Shown here: piece by piece, positions 8,541-17,400 of the stretch | Position numbering within the stretch: the stretch's first letter is position 1 | Layout of the letters: each line of letters starts with the position of its first letter | From: Paramagnetospirillum magneticum AMB-1 | Lineage (GTDB): Bacteria > Pseudomonadota > Alphaproteobacteria > Rhodospirillales > Magnetospirillaceae | Length of the DNA: 64,000 nt | Assembly: GCF_000009985.1 (NCBI RefSeq) | Contig: NC_007626.1 | Span: 3,527,943 to 3,591,942 of the forward strand | Reading direction: 5' to 3' | Position numbers and translations under genes: made by a program | The notes under the pieces: generated by a model | Told to the model about the DNA's origin: nothing | Seen by the model: only the letters and a program-made list of their open reading frames with translations | The model's database searches: none

Positions 8541-9131
8541 ATGACAACCCAAAAACCATTCGCAACTATAACTGCCAACCTAATCCCGACCATATACTCC
8601 CAAGCCCACATGGTAGCGACATGTGAGATTGATGATATGTTCGAGACTTGTGTTTGTGAATTGAATGACATCAAGGACACTTTTAAAAAACACCACATAC
8701 ACGCCATAATGTGTATCTTTAAAAGCAATGAAATATACCTGGGGGAGACACCAACTCCAGATGGTTTCAATCGTTACTATGAGCTTCCTGTTATATACCA
8801 CTGCGTTGTATTCAAAAAAAGAAGCGATGCAGTTAAGTTTAGAATGGTTTGCGATGATGAGACGTGGGCCTTGAATAAAATATATGTCATTAAACGCGGC
8901 GACACATACCTTTCGGTAAAGAATAGGATGAGTACTATCGTCGATGATGGAGAAGACAGCGATATAGACGATGACTTCCCAGCTCCCGTTCCGGTTTGTG
9001 TTGAATGGGTGCGGGATATAAACAAAGCATATCGTTCATACACTACAAATAGTATTCTTCCGAGACTTGTTGGTGCAGAATATGTGGCATTTAACTGCAC
9101 CAATGGCGATCTCCACACCCCAGTGGGCTGA
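8541..9131 (+). CDS. unknown protein, tandem paralog A
   Basis: 196 residues from the ATG at 8541, with CAGGAGA ahead of it. It shares an evident common architecture with the next gene: an N-terminal LIPTIYSQ motif, a middle stretch FKKRSDAVKFRM, then a strand-like IYVIKRGDTYLSV. It ends with a DINKAYRSYTTNS / GAEYVAFNCTNGDLH block. An acidic insert (EDSDIDDDFP, about 145-155) is absent from the paralog. It has no signal peptide or membrane segment and is AT-rich. I cannot name the family. Tandem duplication with retained motifs indicates a selected function. Confidence 0.65.
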   Translation: MTTQKPFATITANLIPTIYSQAHMVATCEIDDMFETCVCELNDIKDTFKKHHIHAIMCIFKSNEIYLGETPTPDGFNRYYELPVIYHCVVFKKRSDAVKFRMVCDDETWALNKIYVIKRGDTYLSVKNRMSTIVDDGEDSDIDDDFPAPVPVCVEWVRDINKAYRSYTTNSILPRLVGAEYVAFNCTNGDLHTPVG

Positions 9132-9294
9132 TGCCGAAATGCCTCCCCGCTTTTGCAATTCGGGGACTTCCACTACCTGCTAAACGCTATCCAGGCAGCT
9201 CTCACGCTGATCTAAAACCCCAGAACGTCTGCTGAGTTACCCATTATCACGCGCCGGGCGAATCATCCCCGGCGCGAACAGGAGAGATTTGATC

Positions 9295-9822
9295 ATGAAA
9301 ATCCAAAAAAGCATCGCTAATATAACATCGACGCTAATACCAACCATCTATTCACAAGGATACATGCTGGCTACTGAGCTTTATGAAGATGAATGTGAAT
9401 ATGAAAACATTATGGAGACATTAACAAAACAAAATATATACGCGACAGTTTGTCATTTGACGAGCCATGAGATTGGTTTGTGGCGAATGGGTGTTGCTCG
9501 GTATTTATATGATTATTATTGCATTGTGTTCAAACGCAAGAGTGATGCCGTTCGCTTCAAAATGGCTTATAGCGGGGACTGCTATCCGCTTGATATGGTT
9601 TATGTGATCCGGCGAGGAAGATGCTATCTAACGGTCTTGGATACAGATTTTAATACAGGTCGCGTCACCGTCGGATGGACATGTGATGTCAACAAGGCGC
9701 ATCGATCATATTCAAATAATAGCGATATTATAGATATATTTGGTGCCGAGTATGTTGCATTTCCATGCACTAATGGTGATCTTTACCATCGTCATAGCCA
9801 TGAGACACTCGTTTACGCTTAA
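9295..9822 (+). CDS. unknown protein, tandem paralog B
   Basis: 175 residues from the ATG at 9295, preceded by GCGAACAGGAGA, almost the same leader as its paralog. Shared blocks are LIPTIYSQGYMLAT, FKRKSDAVRFKMAY, MVYVIRRGRCYLTV, DVNKAHRSYSNNS and GAEYVAFPCTNGDLY. The two proteins differ widely between blocks, so the duplication is old. A related FDSKRDAVRFRLKYP string occurs in the protein at 46261-47064. The genes are separated by 160 bases with their own ribosome-binding sites. Function unknown. Confidence 0.65.
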   Translation: MKIQKSIANITSTLIPTIYSQGYMLATELYEDECEYENIMETLTKQNIYATVCHLTSHEIGLWRMGVARYLYDYYCIVFKRKSDAVRFKMAYSGDCYPLDMVYVIRRGRCYLTVLDTDFNTGRVTVGWTCDVNKAHRSYSNNSDIIDIFGAEYVAFPCTNGDLYHRHSHETLVYA

Positions 9823-9946
9823 TCAGGCTGTAAGCGTGCGAATTGACTCATACTGGCCCGGCGTGCCGGGCCGGTGTGGTCCTATCTGTCAGGTGATATC
9901 CATCTCAGCACACACAAGCTTTGAACGGCTCAAGGGGAGCGATGCG

Positions 9947-10249
9947 TCATTGCCCTCCCGCAGCGATTTTCAATCGGGTGATCGCCATTTCAAGTTCGGT
10001 AGCAATCTTGCGGCGTAGGTCGGAAGCCTTGGCCTCCTTCAACCGCCGCAAAGAGCCCTCAGCCTCGTTCAATTCCTGCACGGCCACTGTGGCAGACTGG
10101 GTTGCTAAACGCAGCTTGACCGACGAGATCTCCGCAGCCTTGCCATCTTCATAAGCCTTGTCGATGGGGCCGCTCTGGGCCAGGGCTATTGGTGCAGGGG
10201 TCAGCATGGCCGCCACCATCATCACCATCAGGGTTTGCTTGATCTTCAT
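9947..10249 (-). CDS. small exported coiled-coil protein at the end of the export cluster
   Basis: 100 residues, start at ATG 10249 with AAGGAGA eight bases upstream. A signal peptide covers residues 1-25 (MKIKQTLMVMMVAAMLTPAP...ALAQ). The mature part is one long amphipathic helix rich in Ala, Glu and Lys, likely a coiled coil (about 45-95). It is probably periplasmic and lies 26 bases after the M50/HlyD gene, so it is likely cotranscribed. A scaffold or chaperone role for the export machinery is a guess. No family recognised. Confidence 0.65.
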   Translation of the reverse strand: MKIKQTLMVMMVAAMLTPAPIALAQSGPIDKAYEDGKAAEISSVKLRLATQSATVAVQELNEAEGSLRRLKEAKASDLRRKIATELEMAITRLKIAAGGQ

Positions 10250-10275
10250 GTCGATCTCCTTCACTGGGTTGATGA

Positions 10276-12381
10276 TTATGCGCCCCACTCCCGGACCAGC
10301 ACCACCAGGGCCGAGCGGGCGGCGCGGCCAATCAGGCTTTGGCCCTGGCCGCTGATCTGGACATGGCCGATCAGCTTGAGGTTGGGGGCCGTGCCATCCA
10401 GACGGATGGTAACGCGGAAGAAGCTTCCCTGGGGCACCAGAATCTGGCCCGATACCCGCACGGGGATGTCGCCGCCATGGAGCGAGGCCAGGGCCGGATC
10501 GGTCAGCACCTTGATCGGATTACGGTCGATGGCCAGCACCGTGCCGGTCATACCGACATGGTCGAGGCCGTTGGGGATGAAACGGGCGGTGTCGCCCGGC
10601 TTGATCCTCTCCAGGTCATCCTCGGCCACATAGGCGGTGGCGATGGTCGAACCATCAACACGGATCAGACCCAATTGCTGCTTGGGCGACAGCCAAGCGC
10701 CGGGCTTCAGATCCGGCAGTGGATCAAGGAAGATCCCGGCATGGGGCGAGGTAATGGTCAGACGTTCGGCCTCGGCATCCAGGGCCGCCTTCTCAGACCC
10801 AAGCCGCGATAGTTCCTCGGTCAGGGCCGACAGGCGTTCCCGCCCGAAGGGATCGAGCTTGACCGCCTCCAACTCGGCTGATTTTCCCGCCAGCTTGGCG
10901 GCGGTGATGGCACGCCTTGAATCGATATCGGGGGCGGTGAAGGCCAGCAACTTTGTTCCCGCCGCCACATGCTGGCCGCGCTCGACCAGCACCGCTTCCA
11001 ACCGGGCCGGAGCGGGCAGGAATAGCGGCGCCATAATCTCGGCGGCGACCGAGGCCGGAGCCTCAATCCGGGTCCGCCACGGGATGACCGCGACCACCAA
11101 GGCGAGGCCGATTCCCAGCAATGGTCGCTTCCAGCGGGAGTTCTTGAAAATACCGTCGCGGCGCTTGGCCCATTCCTTGACCTCGTTCCAGATGGGCAGG
11201 AACACGAACCAGCCGATCTCGACGGCAAACAGGAGAACGCCCACCGCCTTGATGAAGAAGTGATAGACCAGGGCGGCAATGCCGAGGAACAACACCAGCC
11301 GGTAAATCCAAACGGCAAAAGCAAAGACGACCATGGCCCGCTGGCGGCCTGGGTTCATGGCTTCCGGCGGTGGCTCGCCCAGATCGAACAACACTTCCCG
11401 TAGCCACCACTTGGCCATGGCGAAGGAACGCGGATGCAGGTTGGGCAATTCCAGGGCGTCCATGGCAAGGAAATAGCCATCGAATCGCATGAATGGGCTG
11501 AGATTGATGGCCAGCGACGACACCCAGGTGAAGGCGGCCAGCACAAACACCGCTTGTCGCATGCCACCGTCGGGCAGGAATGCCCAGAGCAGCGTGGCCC
11601 AGGCCGCCACCGAGAGTTCGGCCAGGATGCCAGCGGAGCCGACCAGCAGGCGCTGACGCCGCGACGCCAAGGTCCAGGTCTCGTTGACGTCGGTGTAGAG
11701 CACCGGCCACATCACCAGGAAGGCGATTCCCATGGTGGGAACCCGACAGCCGTAGCGCTTGGCGGTGAGGCCGTGGGCCAGTTCGTGGATCACCTTCACA
11801 AATGACAAGGCGATGCCGTAGCTGACCATGCCGGAAAGCGAGAGGGTATCGACCAGGGTGGCGGTGAAGACCTCCCATTGCCGCACCACCAGCATCAACC
11901 CGAGCAACAAAGCCCCGGCACTGGTCCAACGAAACCACTGGCTGCCCAGCCAGCACATCAGCGGCAGCATGGCCCCCAGAAACCGGTCGGGCCGCACCAG
12001 CGGAATGCGGAAGAACAGGTAATGGTGCAGCAGCCAGTTGAAGACGGAATGCTTTTCCGTCGCCGCCTGCTCGGCCAGCCGCAGTGTGTCGGCATGGCTG
12101 TTGGCCAGGGTCAGTTGGTTGCCGTGGAGGAACTTGGCGACATCCACCACCTCCTCATCACTCATGTCGATGGTGGTTTCAGAACGCACCGCCTTAGCGA
12201 CGTCACCGGCGGTGCCACCCCAGCGGCTCAGCGCCTCGAAGGCGGCCCAGCCGATGCGGAAATAGCGGTTTCGCACCGGATCGCGGATGGTCCAGGTGGG
12301 CGAGCCGTCGAGGCTGGCCGGCCCCGGATGCAGCGATAGCTCATCGCGCAAACCCGGCAATGGCAGGGCGGCTGCGTCCAT
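10276..12381 (-). CDS. M50-family membrane metalloprotease fused to a HlyD-like adaptor
   Basis: 701 residues. Residues 25-95 resemble a PqqD-like winged region (PTWTIRDPVRNRYFRIGW). A multi-helix membrane domain (about 115-425) carries the zinc motif H199-E-L-A-H203 in VIHELAHGLTAKRYG and the second M50 motif NLSPFMRFDGYF. Residues 430-690 form a biotinyl-lipoyl/HlyD-type periplasmic region with an alpha-hairpin. This is the 'peptide zinc metalloprotease' type found next to HlyD genes. It begins two bases after the GAF-HlyD gene. It likely acts in the inner membrane, either processing the large exported proteins or forming the inner part of their exporter. The substrate is inferred. Confidence 0.85.
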   Translation of the reverse strand: MDAAALPLPGLRDELSLHPGPASLDGSPTWTIRDPVRNRYFRIGWAAFEALSRWGGTAGDVAKAVRSETTIDMSDEEVVDVAKFLHGNQLTLANSHADTLRLAEQAATEKHSVFNWLLHHYLFFRIPLVRPDRFLGAMLPLMCWLGSQWFRWTSAGALLLGLMLVVRQWEVFTATLVDTLSLSGMVSYGIALSFVKVIHELAHGLTAKRYGCRVPTMGIAFLVMWPVLYTDVNETWTLASRRQRLLVGSAGILAELSVAAWATLLWAFLPDGGMRQAVFVLAAFTWVSSLAINLSPFMRFDGYFLAMDALELPNLHPRSFAMAKWWLREVLFDLGEPPPEAMNPGRQRAMVVFAFAVWIYRLVLFLGIAALVYHFFIKAVGVLLFAVEIGWFVFLPIWNEVKEWAKRRDGIFKNSRWKRPLLGIGLALVVAVIPWRTRIEAPASVAAEIMAPLFLPAPARLEAVLVERGQHVAAGTKLLAFTAPDIDSRRAITAAKLAGKSAELEAVKLDPFGRERLSALTEELSRLGSEKAALDAEAERLTITSPHAGIFLDPLPDLKPGAWLSPKQQLGLIRVDGSTIATAYVAEDDLERIKPGDTARFIPNGLDHVGMTGTVLAIDRNPIKVLTDPALASLHGGDIPVRVSGQILVPQGSFFRVTIRLDGTAPNLKLIGHVQISGQGQSLIGRAARSALVVLVREWGA

Positions 12382-12383
12382 GG

Positions 12384-13694
12384 CTACAGACCCACAAAGT
12401 TACGCACGACCGCCAGCGGGCGCCGCGCCAGCCAGTAGATCAACGCCACCCGATGGCCGTCGAGTCGGGCGGTGCCTTTCAATCCCAACCGGGGACCGCT
12501 GTCGCCTTTGGCCAATTCCGCCCGCACCCGATGACCCAGGGTGCCGTCGGGCTGGGGGATAGCTTCATAGGTGACATAAAGCAGCCGGGCCGATACCGGC
12601 GACAGCGGATCGGCATTGAGAAACAGGCTGACCGGGTCACCCTTCTCCAATGCGATGACATCGGCAGGGGCCAACCAAGCCTCCACCTCCACGTCATGGG
12701 GCGATGCCACCGCCAGCACCTTCTCGCCCACGTTGACCGGGCGGCCCTGCCATTCGGCGGGATCATCCAGCACGGCGACACCGGCGCGCGGCGCCTTGAC
12801 CTGGGAGCGGGCCATCAAGTCTTCCAACTGCGCCGCCTCGGCGCTCCGCTCCTCGATGCGGGCACGGATGATGGCAAGCTGCCCCTTGGCCTTGGAATCG
12901 AAGAATGCCTGCTGGGTGGCCTGATCCAGTTCAGCCTGAGCGGTGGACAGAGCTTTCTTTGCCACCTCCAGCTTACCGGTGAGCGTGGTGCGATCCAGTT
13001 CGAACAGGATGTCGCCCTCACCTACGGGCTGGTTGGGCCGCACATGCACCTTCTCGATGACGCCGTCCATGGGCGAACGGATCACCGCCGGATTGTGGGC
13101 CACCACCTCGGCCGGGGCCAGCACCGAAAGGCGCACCGGAAACAGCAGTGCCAGCACGATTCCCGCCGCCAGCTTCAGCCGGTAGCGAGGAATGGATGTG
13201 ACTTTTCGCTTCCATTCCGTCACCGGCGAGGGCCGGTGCAGCACGGCCCAAGCATGGCCGTAGAAATCCGAAGCACGGGTGAGCAGGGCAATGTCCTGCT
13301 CGCCCCAATCCTCGTCACGGGCGAGCAGCAGGGTTCCGAGTCGCAGGCCGTCGCGGTCCTTCAACGGCAGTAGTAGGGCATGGCGAGGCAGCCACTCCGA
13401 CCATTCTGCCCCATCGGCGCCATCAAGATCGGCGGGGCGGACTTGGCGCACATCATCGGATGCCAGACGCTTGAACACCCGCTCCAACCACAGGGTAAAC
13501 GGTGCCCCGGCCTCGATCCCGGCGACTCCCGATACCGCCTTCAGACCTTCACCGTCGATGAACAGCGCCGCTTGGCGATAGAAAGCCAGTGCCCGGCTGT
13601 CATTGACCATGACAAAGCCAAGTTCGGTGGAATTGGCCGCCTTCCTCGCGTGCTCCTCCAGCCCCAGCAGGTTGATGAGCGGGTTGTCGCTCAT
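12384..13694 (-). CDS. HlyD-family membrane fusion protein with N-terminal GAF-like region
   Basis: 436 residues, start at ATG 13694, which overlaps the stop of the preceding gene (ATGA). A cytoplasmic N-terminal region (about 1-200, with GFVMVNDSRALAFYRQAALF) resembles a GAF domain. One membrane helix (about 222-240, LAAGIVLALLFPVRLSVLAP) is followed by a HlyD core: barrel-sandwich strands (VIRSPMDGVIEKVHVRPNQP), a coiled hairpin (about 290-360) and a beta-barrel. The GAF part could sense a ligand and gate export, which is inference. A longer in-frame extension upstream is antisense-like sequence over hlyD and was rejected. Confidence 0.85.
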   Translation of the reverse strand: MSDNPLINLLGLEEHARKAANSTELGFVMVNDSRALAFYRQAALFIDGEGLKAVSGVAGIEAGAPFTLWLERVFKRLASDDVRQVRPADLDGADGAEWSEWLPRHALLLPLKDRDGLRLGTLLLARDEDWGEQDIALLTRASDFYGHAWAVLHRPSPVTEWKRKVTSIPRYRLKLAAGIVLALLFPVRLSVLAPAEVVAHNPAVIRSPMDGVIEKVHVRPNQPVGEGDILFELDRTTLTGKLEVAKKALSTAQAELDQATQQAFFDSKAKGQLAIIRARIEERSAEAAQLEDLMARSQVKAPRAGVAVLDDPAEWQGRPVNVGEKVLAVASPHDVEVEAWLAPADVIALEKGDPVSLFLNADPLSPVSARLLYVTYEAIPQPDGTLGHRVRAELAKGDSGPRLGLKGTARLDGHRVALIYWLARRPLAVVRNFVGL

Positions 13695-14446
13695 GGCGCT
13701 GGCATTTGGACCCGGCCTGTCATACCGGCGATCAGTTCGGGATAGTCGCCCTTGACCTCGGCCACCACCTTGACCGAATGGCTGACCGCATCGACCTTGG
13801 CGCCGACGCGAGCGATCTTGGCGGGGTAGACCTTCTTGACCTCGTCCACCGCCACCTGGACCACCAGACCGGGTTTGAGGTTGCGAACCCAGCCGGACGG
13901 CACGATGAACTCGGCCTCCAGGGTCGAATCGTCGAGGATGTCGAGGATCGGTTGCCCGGCCTGGACATATTGATGGGCTCTCGCCTTCTGCTCGACCACC
14001 CGGCCGGAGAACGGGGCGGCAATGCCGCATTTGCTGGTGACGGCACGGGCCGAGTTGAGCTTGGCCTGGGCCACGGCGGCGTCGGACGCCGACTTCTCGG
14101 CCTCCAGCGTTCCGGCCGAGTTAAGCTCCAGCAGGCGCTTATGCACCGATTTGGACTTTTCCGCCGCGCCAAGCACCGCCTGGGCCTCGTCCAACTGCGC
14201 CCTTTGAATGACGCAGTCGAAACCCACCAGGGTCTGGCCCTCCTTGAAGCGGTCACCTTCCTTCACCGTGATGCGGTCGATTTTGCCCGGCAATTCGGCA
14301 GATAGGGTCGTGAACTGCACCGCCACCAGTTGGACCGGGATCACCGGTTCCTGAGCTTGTGCTCCGAAGGACAGCAGGCACAGAACCGGGACCGTCCACC
14401 CCAGACGGATCGAGAAAATATACGTGGCGATGACGTTGCGCATCAT
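13691..14446 (-). CDS. HlyD/MFP-family periplasmic adaptor
   Basis: 251 residues from the ATG at 14446, which overlaps the stop codon of the giant upstream gene by four bases (ATGA). A signal sequence or anchor (residues 1-33, ending GAQAQEP) is followed by lipoyl halves (LPGKIDRITVKEGDRFKEGQ and GIAAPFSGRVVEQKARAHQY) split by a short alpha-hairpin, then a beta-barrel. Such adaptors bridge an inner-membrane pump and TolC. Being translationally coupled to an exported giant protein suggests a dedicated exporter. Confidence 0.88.
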   Translation of the reverse strand: MMRNVIATYIFSIRLGWTVPVLCLLSFGAQAQEPVIPVQLVAVQFTTLSAELPGKIDRITVKEGDRFKEGQTLVGFDCVIQRAQLDEAQAVLGAAEKSKSVHKRLLELNSAGTLEAEKSASDAAVAQAKLNSARAVTSKCGIAAPFSGRVVEQKARAHQYVQAGQPILDILDDSTLEAEFIVPSGWVRNLKPGLVVQVAVDEVKKVYPAKIARVGAKVDAVSHSVKVVAEVKGDYPELIAGMTGRVQMPAP

Positions 14447-17400
14447 CCCCACCGCGCCAGACGGGCCATGGCCGCATGGCGACCGGCCTGCTTGAGTTGC
14501 TGGGTGAAGGCCAGCTTGCCAGTATGATGAAGATCGCCAGTTCGGAGCGGCTTGCCGTCACGCGATGGGGCAAGGTCACCGTTCCGTTGTCCTTGCGGAG
14601 CAGGATTGTCACGATCCTGAGCCGAGGGCTTGGCGGGTGCCTGGCCTTCTGTGACGGCGCCGCCACCTACCTGGATGCGGAAGGTGGTGGCGACTTCGTG
14701 CCCGCCGTTGTCGCGGGCAACCACGACCACCGCCAAGGATCCCTTAAAGCCCTCGGGAGCCTCACCGACGAAGACACCTCGCGTCGCATCGAAGCTCATC
14801 CAAGGCGGCAAGGGGCGACCATCGCTCATCTTGGCGGCAAGTTGGATGCCAGCCTCTGCGCTGGTATGACCGAAAGCATCCACGGGCACGGCGAAATTGA
14901 TGACCTTGGAATCCATGACCACGGCAGGAATGCCCTTGGCGACAAACAACGCGCCGTCACTGACGGAGTTGACCGGTGGCGCCGACACCACCACCTGGAA
15001 CCCACCACCACTGGTCACGGAAGCGATCCGGGAGGTAAAGGCATTGCTGCCAAGACCGGAGCTTCCCTGGGTGAAAGCGCCATTATCCGAGACCGCCGCC
15101 CGGATCGACGTAATCAATGCCGGTCCCTCGGACGGGGGAGGTGGTGGCGGCTTGGGAGCCTCGACGACCGGCGGTGGCGGCGGCGGCGGCGGAGGTGGTG
15201 GTGGCGGAGACGGATTGTTGTAACTGAGGTTGATCACGCTGGACACCGCAGCCCCCGACGAATCGGTCGCTGTCACCGTCACAGCCAGGGATCCATTGGT
15301 TCCCTGGGGCGGTGTGCCGCTGAAGGTCTGGGTGGTCGGGTCGAACTTCAGCCAGGACGGCAAGGGCGTATTGTTTGGCCCCTTGGCGGTATAGGTCAGC
15401 GGATCACTGTCAGGGTCCGAGAATGTGCCAGAGGGGATCTTGTAGGAACCGCCGCTCCCCAGCGAGCCTCCACCCGGTGTCCCAGAGGTCGGTGTGTCGT
15501 TGGCGCCCGAGATCAACTGACGGAAGGTGGTGGATTTGCTGCCACCGTTGCCGTCAGACGCGGTGATCTTCAGGTCGATATAGGACAGGCTGCTGGGCGG
15601 ATTGCCGCTGAAGGTGCGACTCGAAGCATTAAATGACAGCCAACTGGGCAGGGCCGTACCGTCCGCCTTGGTGGCGCTGTAGGTCAGGGTGTCGCCGTCG
15701 GCGTCGTTGAAGACGTTGCTGTTGAACTGGAAGCTCTTTGCCCCGGAACCACTCCAGCTTTGCTCGGCGATGGCATTGGCCACCGTGGGGGTGTCGTTGG
15801 CGTTGGTCACCGTCAGGTTGAAGGTGGAACTGATCGACCCCTGCTGGTTATCGGTGGCCGTCACCTTCAAAGCATAGGTCTGACCGTTGGCCGAGGCCGG
15901 TGGATTGCCCGAGAAGGTCCAGGTGCTGGTGTTGAACGTCATCCAGGACGGCAGGGCCGCGCCGCTGGACAGGGTGGCGCTGGCACTCAGTTGGTCGCCG
16001 TCACCATCGGCGAAGGTGTTGCCCGGCACCTGGTAGGTCCAGCTTCCCGCCCCGTCGAAGGTCTGGGCCGGAATGGCATTGGCCACCGTGGGGATGTCGT
16101 TGGTGGTGCTTTGGTCGATGGACAGCAGGAAGCTGGTCGAGGCAGATCCGCCATTGCCATCGGACACGGCCACCTTCAGGGACAGGTTGGGCGCCCCCCA
16201 AGGCGGGTTGCCCGAGAAGGTGCGGGTGTTGGCGTCGAAGGATAGCCAGCTTGGCAGGGACGAGCCGTCTGTTTGGGTCGCGCTCCAGGTCAGCGTATCG
16301 CTATCGGCGTCGGTGAAGGTGTTGCTGGGCACCTGGAAGCTCCAGGCGCCTGGGCCACTCATGTATTGCGGGCCGACCGGATTGGCCAGGACCGGCACGT
16401 CGTTGACGTCCGAGACCCTAAGCGTGAATGTGCTCGACACCGCCGCCGCCGACGGGTCGGTGCCGGTCACCTTGAGGACCAGACTGGAGACGCTGGACGG
16501 CGGATTGCCCGAGAAGGTGCGGGTGCTGGCGTTGAAGGACAGCCAGGAGGGCAAGGCAGAGCCGTCGCCCTGGGTGGCGCTCCAGGTGATGGCATCGCCG
16601 TCGGCATCGGTGAAGGTGTTGACCGGAACCTGATAGCTCCAACTGCCGGAGCCGCTCATGCTCTGGTCGGAAATGCCATTCGCCAGGAACGGCGTGTCAT
16701 TGGCGCTGGCGATGGTCAGGTTGAAGGCAGTCGAGATGCTGCCACCTTCATTATCGTTGGCACTGACCGTGATGGCATAGGTCTGGCCATCGGCCGAAGC
16801 CGGTGGATTGCCGGTAAATGCCCAGGTCTGCGGGTTGAAACTCAGCCAGGACGGCAAAGCCCCGCCTCCGGTCAGGGTCGCGGAAAGGCTGAGCGTGTCA
16901 CCATCGGCGTCCGTGAAAACGTTGCTTGGCACCTGGAAGGTCTTGGAGCCCGCCCCGGTCCAAGTCTGGTTGCTGATGGTGTTGGCCACCACTGGAGCGT
17001 CGTTGCTGGTGTTCTGGTCGATGTTGAGACGGAAGGTGGACGAGGCGGAGCCGCCATTGCCATCCGACACACTGATCTTAACGTCCACCTGCGGTAGGTT
17101 ATTGGGGGCGTTGCCCGACAGCACCAAGGTGCCAGCGTTGAACGACAGCCAGGCTGGTAGTGCCGAGCCATCAGCCTTGGTGGCGCTCCAGGTCAATGTG
17201 TCATTGTCGGCATCGGAAAAGGTTCCCGACGGCACCGTGTAGCTCCACACTCCCGGCCCCGAAATGGTCTGGGGCGACAACGGTGTCACCAGCACGGGCG
17301 CATCATTGGCGGTAGCCAGTGTCAGCACGAAGGTATCCGAAACCGTGCCGCCATTGCCGTCATTGGCGGTCACCGTGATGTTGAATGGCCCCACCCCGGC

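Noticed and set aside
13695..14030. N-terminal extension of the GAF-HlyD frame to 14030
   Set aside because: The added residues are Arg/Gly-rich antisense of the upstream hlyD gene. The ATGA overlap at 13694 is a better start.
14476..15636. A 386-codon plus-strand frame
   Set aside because: Antisense to the C-terminal part of the giant DUF4347 protein. No ribosome-binding site or recognisable motif.
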